From Roseiarcus sp963783175 (GTDB lineage Bacteria; Pseudomonadota; Alphaproteobacteria; Rhizobiales; Beijerinckiaceae), in assembly GCA_963783175.1 (NCBI GenBank), contig CAWANG010000037.1, forward strand, positions 310,001 to 374,000: DNA of 64,000 nt, read 5' to 3'. The translations under genes and the position numbers were made by a program. This document shows, piece by piece, positions 61,784 through 64,000 of this stretch; positions within the stretch are counted from its first letter, which is position 1, and every line of letters starts with the position of its first letter. The notes under the pieces were generated by a model. That model saw only the letters and a program-made list of their open reading frames with translations. It made no database searches and had not been told where the DNA came from.

Positions 61784-63275
61784 GTGGAGACTTTCTATGA
61801 GCAGACCCGGAAACACAGCGTTCCAGGGGCCTTTTCTTTCATAACCCTGTTCGCGCCGCTCGCCGCCTTCGCCGGCGCGATCAAACTGATCTTCTGGCAG
61901 CTTTCGTCCGGATCAAAGGATCTCCTTGAGCAAGCCACTCCGCTCGCCGCAAGGGCCTCGGACCCGGCCCTGCCGATCGACACGTTCTGCAAAACAAACA
62001 AAGGCTACGATCCGCTCCTAAACGGCCTGTTCGCGAGCACATTCCGCTTCTCCGTCACTCATGTCGCGCTCCTCGTCGTCTGCACGCTCGCGCTCCTCGC
62101 TGCGGCGGTCAGCATGTGCAATGTGTTCGAGACCCACCGCGTTCTCGGCAAGAGCCGCAAAGCCACAATCGCCGGGTGGATTCTCGCGTTCCTCGTTCCG
62201 ATCGGGGCCGGATATCTCGTTTTCTTCGCTTCAGCTTGGGCCGTGGGCGCCCGGATCGACGGCCTGTTTGAACGTCTCTTTCCGGTTCCGGCCGACTTGC
62301 TCAAACAGTGCGAAACCCTCAGCACGGTCAGGGTTCTGAACGAGCAGCTTTACGTTCAGATGGGATGGGGCGCGGTGGCGGTCTCGATCGGGGTCGTTTC
62401 GCTGATCCTCGCCGCTGCGCTACTCGGGTGGCGATTTGAAAGGAAGGACATAAACGGCGCATGGTCGGACAGCTACGTCCTGCGACACAAGATCAATAAC
62501 GTGCTGACGCTTTTCTTCATCGGGTCGATGCTTCTCGTAGTCACAACCATCGCCCTCGCTTCTGCGACCGATTGGACGAGCGGAGTCCTCGACGTCGTCA
62601 AAGCGGCGACCGCATCCGATTCCGGATCAAAAGACCTTTCATCAAAAGAGGGTTCGGCAAGCCAGTCAGGTACGGGTAGCGCCGCGGCGCCGACATCGAC
62701 GCCCGCTCCCGCGCCGGACACGAAAGGCGCTGGGGCGGGGGCGAAGGCCGCCGATCCGGCCGCCGCCGAATTCGAACTCGCTGAAGACCCTCAAGACCTC
62801 GATATCGACCTTTGCCGGCGCGCTCGGATCGCTGGTCCTGATCCTCATTTTCGTGCCGGCCCTCTATTGCCTCACCGGCGAAATCGAGATCGCTGGAAAG
62901 ACCCATGCGTCGTATGACATGGCGAACAATAACCCGCCCGCTCCTGCGGCGCCGACGCCTCCATCTGCGCCCGCGCCGGCTAAGCCTCCGCCACCGCCTC
63001 CGCCGGCGATCCTCTTCGCCAAAGCCGACGACGGGACGATCTACGAGTTCCAAATCGTCGCTGCGCCCGGCGACGCGGCGACTGAATCGCCGCCGGCGCC
63101 CAAAGCCCCGGCAAAAAAGATTGAAGTCGTTGCGGGATGGAAGACGGTGCAAGACTGGAAAGATAACCACGGCCTGAAGCTGTCGTTCAGCGACATGACC
63201 GGCACGTTCGTGGCGGTTCTCGCCCCGCTATTGTCGGGCTCGATCATCGACCTAACGAAAATAGGGCTCGGCTGA
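61784..63275 (+). CDS. Multi-pass membrane protein of unknown function, frameshifted near 62780
   Basis: I use GTG 61784, just before 'ETFYEQTRKHSVPGAFSF'; the open frame extends to 61595 and the start is uncertain. It has hydrophobic segments 'ITLFAPLAAFAGAIKLIFW', 'VTHVALLVVCTLALLAAAVSM', 'IAGWILAFLVPIGAGYLVFFA', 'GWGAVAVSIGVVSLILAAALLG' and 'VLTLFFIGSMLLVVTTIALA' (in part). A Ser/Ala/Pro/Gly linker follows. Dropping one base near 62780 continues into 'LKTSISTFAGALGSLVLILI', a sixth helix, a second Pro-rich linker with a run of Pro, and a short folded domain ending 'FVAVLAPLLSGSIIDLTKI'. No family is recognised. Confidence 0.6.
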
Positions 63276-63292
63276 CAGCCGCGGCGCCTGAT

Positions 63293-63757
63293 CTAGGCGG
63301 CGGAGCTTTCATAATCACGACATCCGCCCTTTACCGCGCCAGTCCGCGCAGAAAATCGATGTCGACCAGGCCCGGCGTGCTGCTTAGCGACCTTGCCCTT
63401 TTCGAATGCGATGAGCGTCGGAATGCCGCGAATGCCGAAGCGGGCCGCGATCGCCGGCTCCTCGTCGACGTTGACCTTGGCGAAGCGGGCGCGCGGTTCG
63501 AGCTCTTTGGCGGCCCGATCGAAAATCGGCGCCATCGCCCGGCACGGCCCGCACCACGGGGCCCAGAAGTCGACGATCAGCGGCATGTCGTTGCGCTCGA
63601 CGTGCTTGTCGAACGTCTTCGCCGTCAGCGCGATCGGCTCGCCCGTGAACAGCTTTCCCTTGCAGACGCCGCAGTTGGCCTCCGAGGCGGGACGGTCGGT
63701 CGGGATGCGGTTGACCGCGGAGCAATTGGGGCAAACGGCGTGGAGCGATTCGGTCAT
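63293..63757 (-). CDS. trxC: Thioredoxin 2 (TrxC), frameshifted near the C-terminus
   Basis: The N-terminal zinc finger 'CPNCSAVNRIP' with 'CGVCKGKLF' precedes the thioredoxin domain with active site 'WAPWCGPCRAMAP'. It reduces disulfides and is typical of oxidative-stress-linked TrxC. At 63371-63373 an extra C (GGG on the coding strand) shifts the frame after 'AKQHAG'. Without it the protein would end 'LVDIDFLRGLAR' with the stop TAA at 63331-63333, the normal ~141-aa length. As given, the frame runs to 63293 with an aberrant tail. Confidence 0.9.
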   Translation of the reverse strand: MTESLHAVCPNCSAVNRIPTDRPASEANCGVCKGKLFTGEPIALTAKTFDKHVERNDMPLIVDFWAPWCGPCRAMAPIFDRAAKELEPRARFAKVNVDEEPAIAARFGIRGIPTLIAFEKGKVAKQHAGPGRHRFSARTGAVKGGCRDYESSAA

Positions 63758-63836
63758 GGAGGGTGCCTCCCGGCTGCACGATATCTGGCGACGATGGGCG
63801 CCGTTTCAAGCGCTTAAACATCGCCATGAGCTCGTG

Positions 63837-63856
63837 TGATCACGAATTCGTGATCA
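63837..63856. promoter_or_regulatory. Perfect 20-bp palindrome, candidate operator
   Basis: TGATCACGAATTCGTGATCA is identical to its reverse complement over all 20 bases. It lies in the 222-bp region between trxC (leftward) and the gene starting at 63980 (rightward), about 80 bp from the first start codon and 124 bp from the second. It contains two TGATCA half-units spaced by 8 bp. A dimeric repressor site is the likeliest reading. Confidence 0.6.
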
Positions 63857-63979
63857 TGACCTGCGGTAACCTCCTCTCCCAGGCAACGTACTTCCTGCAG
63901 GGCCAGAAAGGCTCCGCCGACCGGCGAGGCCGCTGCCGCGCCCGACCCTAACCTATTGTCCAGACGGAGGATTTTTCTT

Positions 63980-64000
63980 ATGAACGCCAGAACCGCGATC
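63980..64000 (+). CDS. 5' end of a gene running off the window
   Basis: A GGAGG ribosome-binding site (63966-63970) lies 9 nt before ATG 63980, and the visible residues are MNARTAI. It is too short to identify. The palindrome at 63837 is upstream on the same side. Confidence 0.5.

Overview
The window is GC-rich chromosomal DNA from an alphaproteobacterium, most likely of the Hyphomicrobiales (Rhizobiales). The family is not fixed by the sequence; a Beijerinckiaceae/Methylocystaceae-like member would fit. Supporting signs are a short prolyl-tRNA synthetase operonic with LolCE/LolD, a Mg-type HemB, class I PhaC, the ATP-grasp/alpha-E/transglutaminase cluster, a PEP-CTERM relic and dispersed repeats of types common in this class. 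I see no phage, IS element, CRISPR array, rRNA or tRNA. This is ordinary metabolic chromosome with several small accessory modules.

Layout. 0-5.4 kb: a fused DUF1254/DUF1214 protein with a decayed third copy of its 3' end, two small unknown genes, an AMP-forming CoA ligase and a ketopantoate-reductase-like gene. 5.7-13.4 kb: AI-2E-type transporter, SulP permease, PPK2, an MsbA-like ABC exporter, a PEP-CTERM relic and a DUF4239 membrane protein. 13.5-21.0 kb (all minus strand): two tandem acyl-CoA synthetases, then Aat, ATP-grasp, alpha-E, transglutaminase-like (lacking its catalytic Cys) and cupin genes. 21.2-22.9 kb: a nikR-nickel transporter operon with a recognisable NikR operator. 22.9-33.5 kb: Rieske oxygenase, GNAT, Uma2 nuclease, alanine-type aminotransferase, PHA synthase, envelope proteins of unknown role, hemB and small exported proteins. 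33.7-39.3 kb: an exported unknown, Zn alcohol dehydrogenase, Co-type nitrile hydratase (alpha, beta, accessory), a methyltransferase and a membrane adenylate cyclase. 39.5-46.9 kb: dienelactone hydrolase, an ECF42-type sigma factor with its DGPF/YCII partner, epimerase and glycolipid-binding genes, and an AraC/SDR divergon next to a GST. 46.9-54.3 kb: LivJ-like binding protein divergent from a CGNR regulator and a LivH-like permease with a lipoprotein-like N-terminus, then RDD, Bpt, a MetE-like protein and L-serine dehydratase. 54.4-64 kb: arylsulfatase, Nfu, a broken ICMT gene, lolD-lolCE-proS, a membrane protein, trxC and the start of one more gene.

The most pervasive anomaly is that at least eleven otherwise well-preserved genes, including hemB, each carry a single net frameshift, often at short homopolymers. 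The simplest reading is indel error in the assembly. A few loci (ICMT, epimerase stub, DUF1214 tail, PEP-CTERM tail) look truly degraded. The most biologically interesting items are the Cys-less transglutaminase within the ATP-grasp/alpha-E cluster, the NikR operator overlapping the nikR -10, the lipoprotein-LivH fusion, the ECF42/DGPF module and a perfect 20-bp palindrome near the right end.
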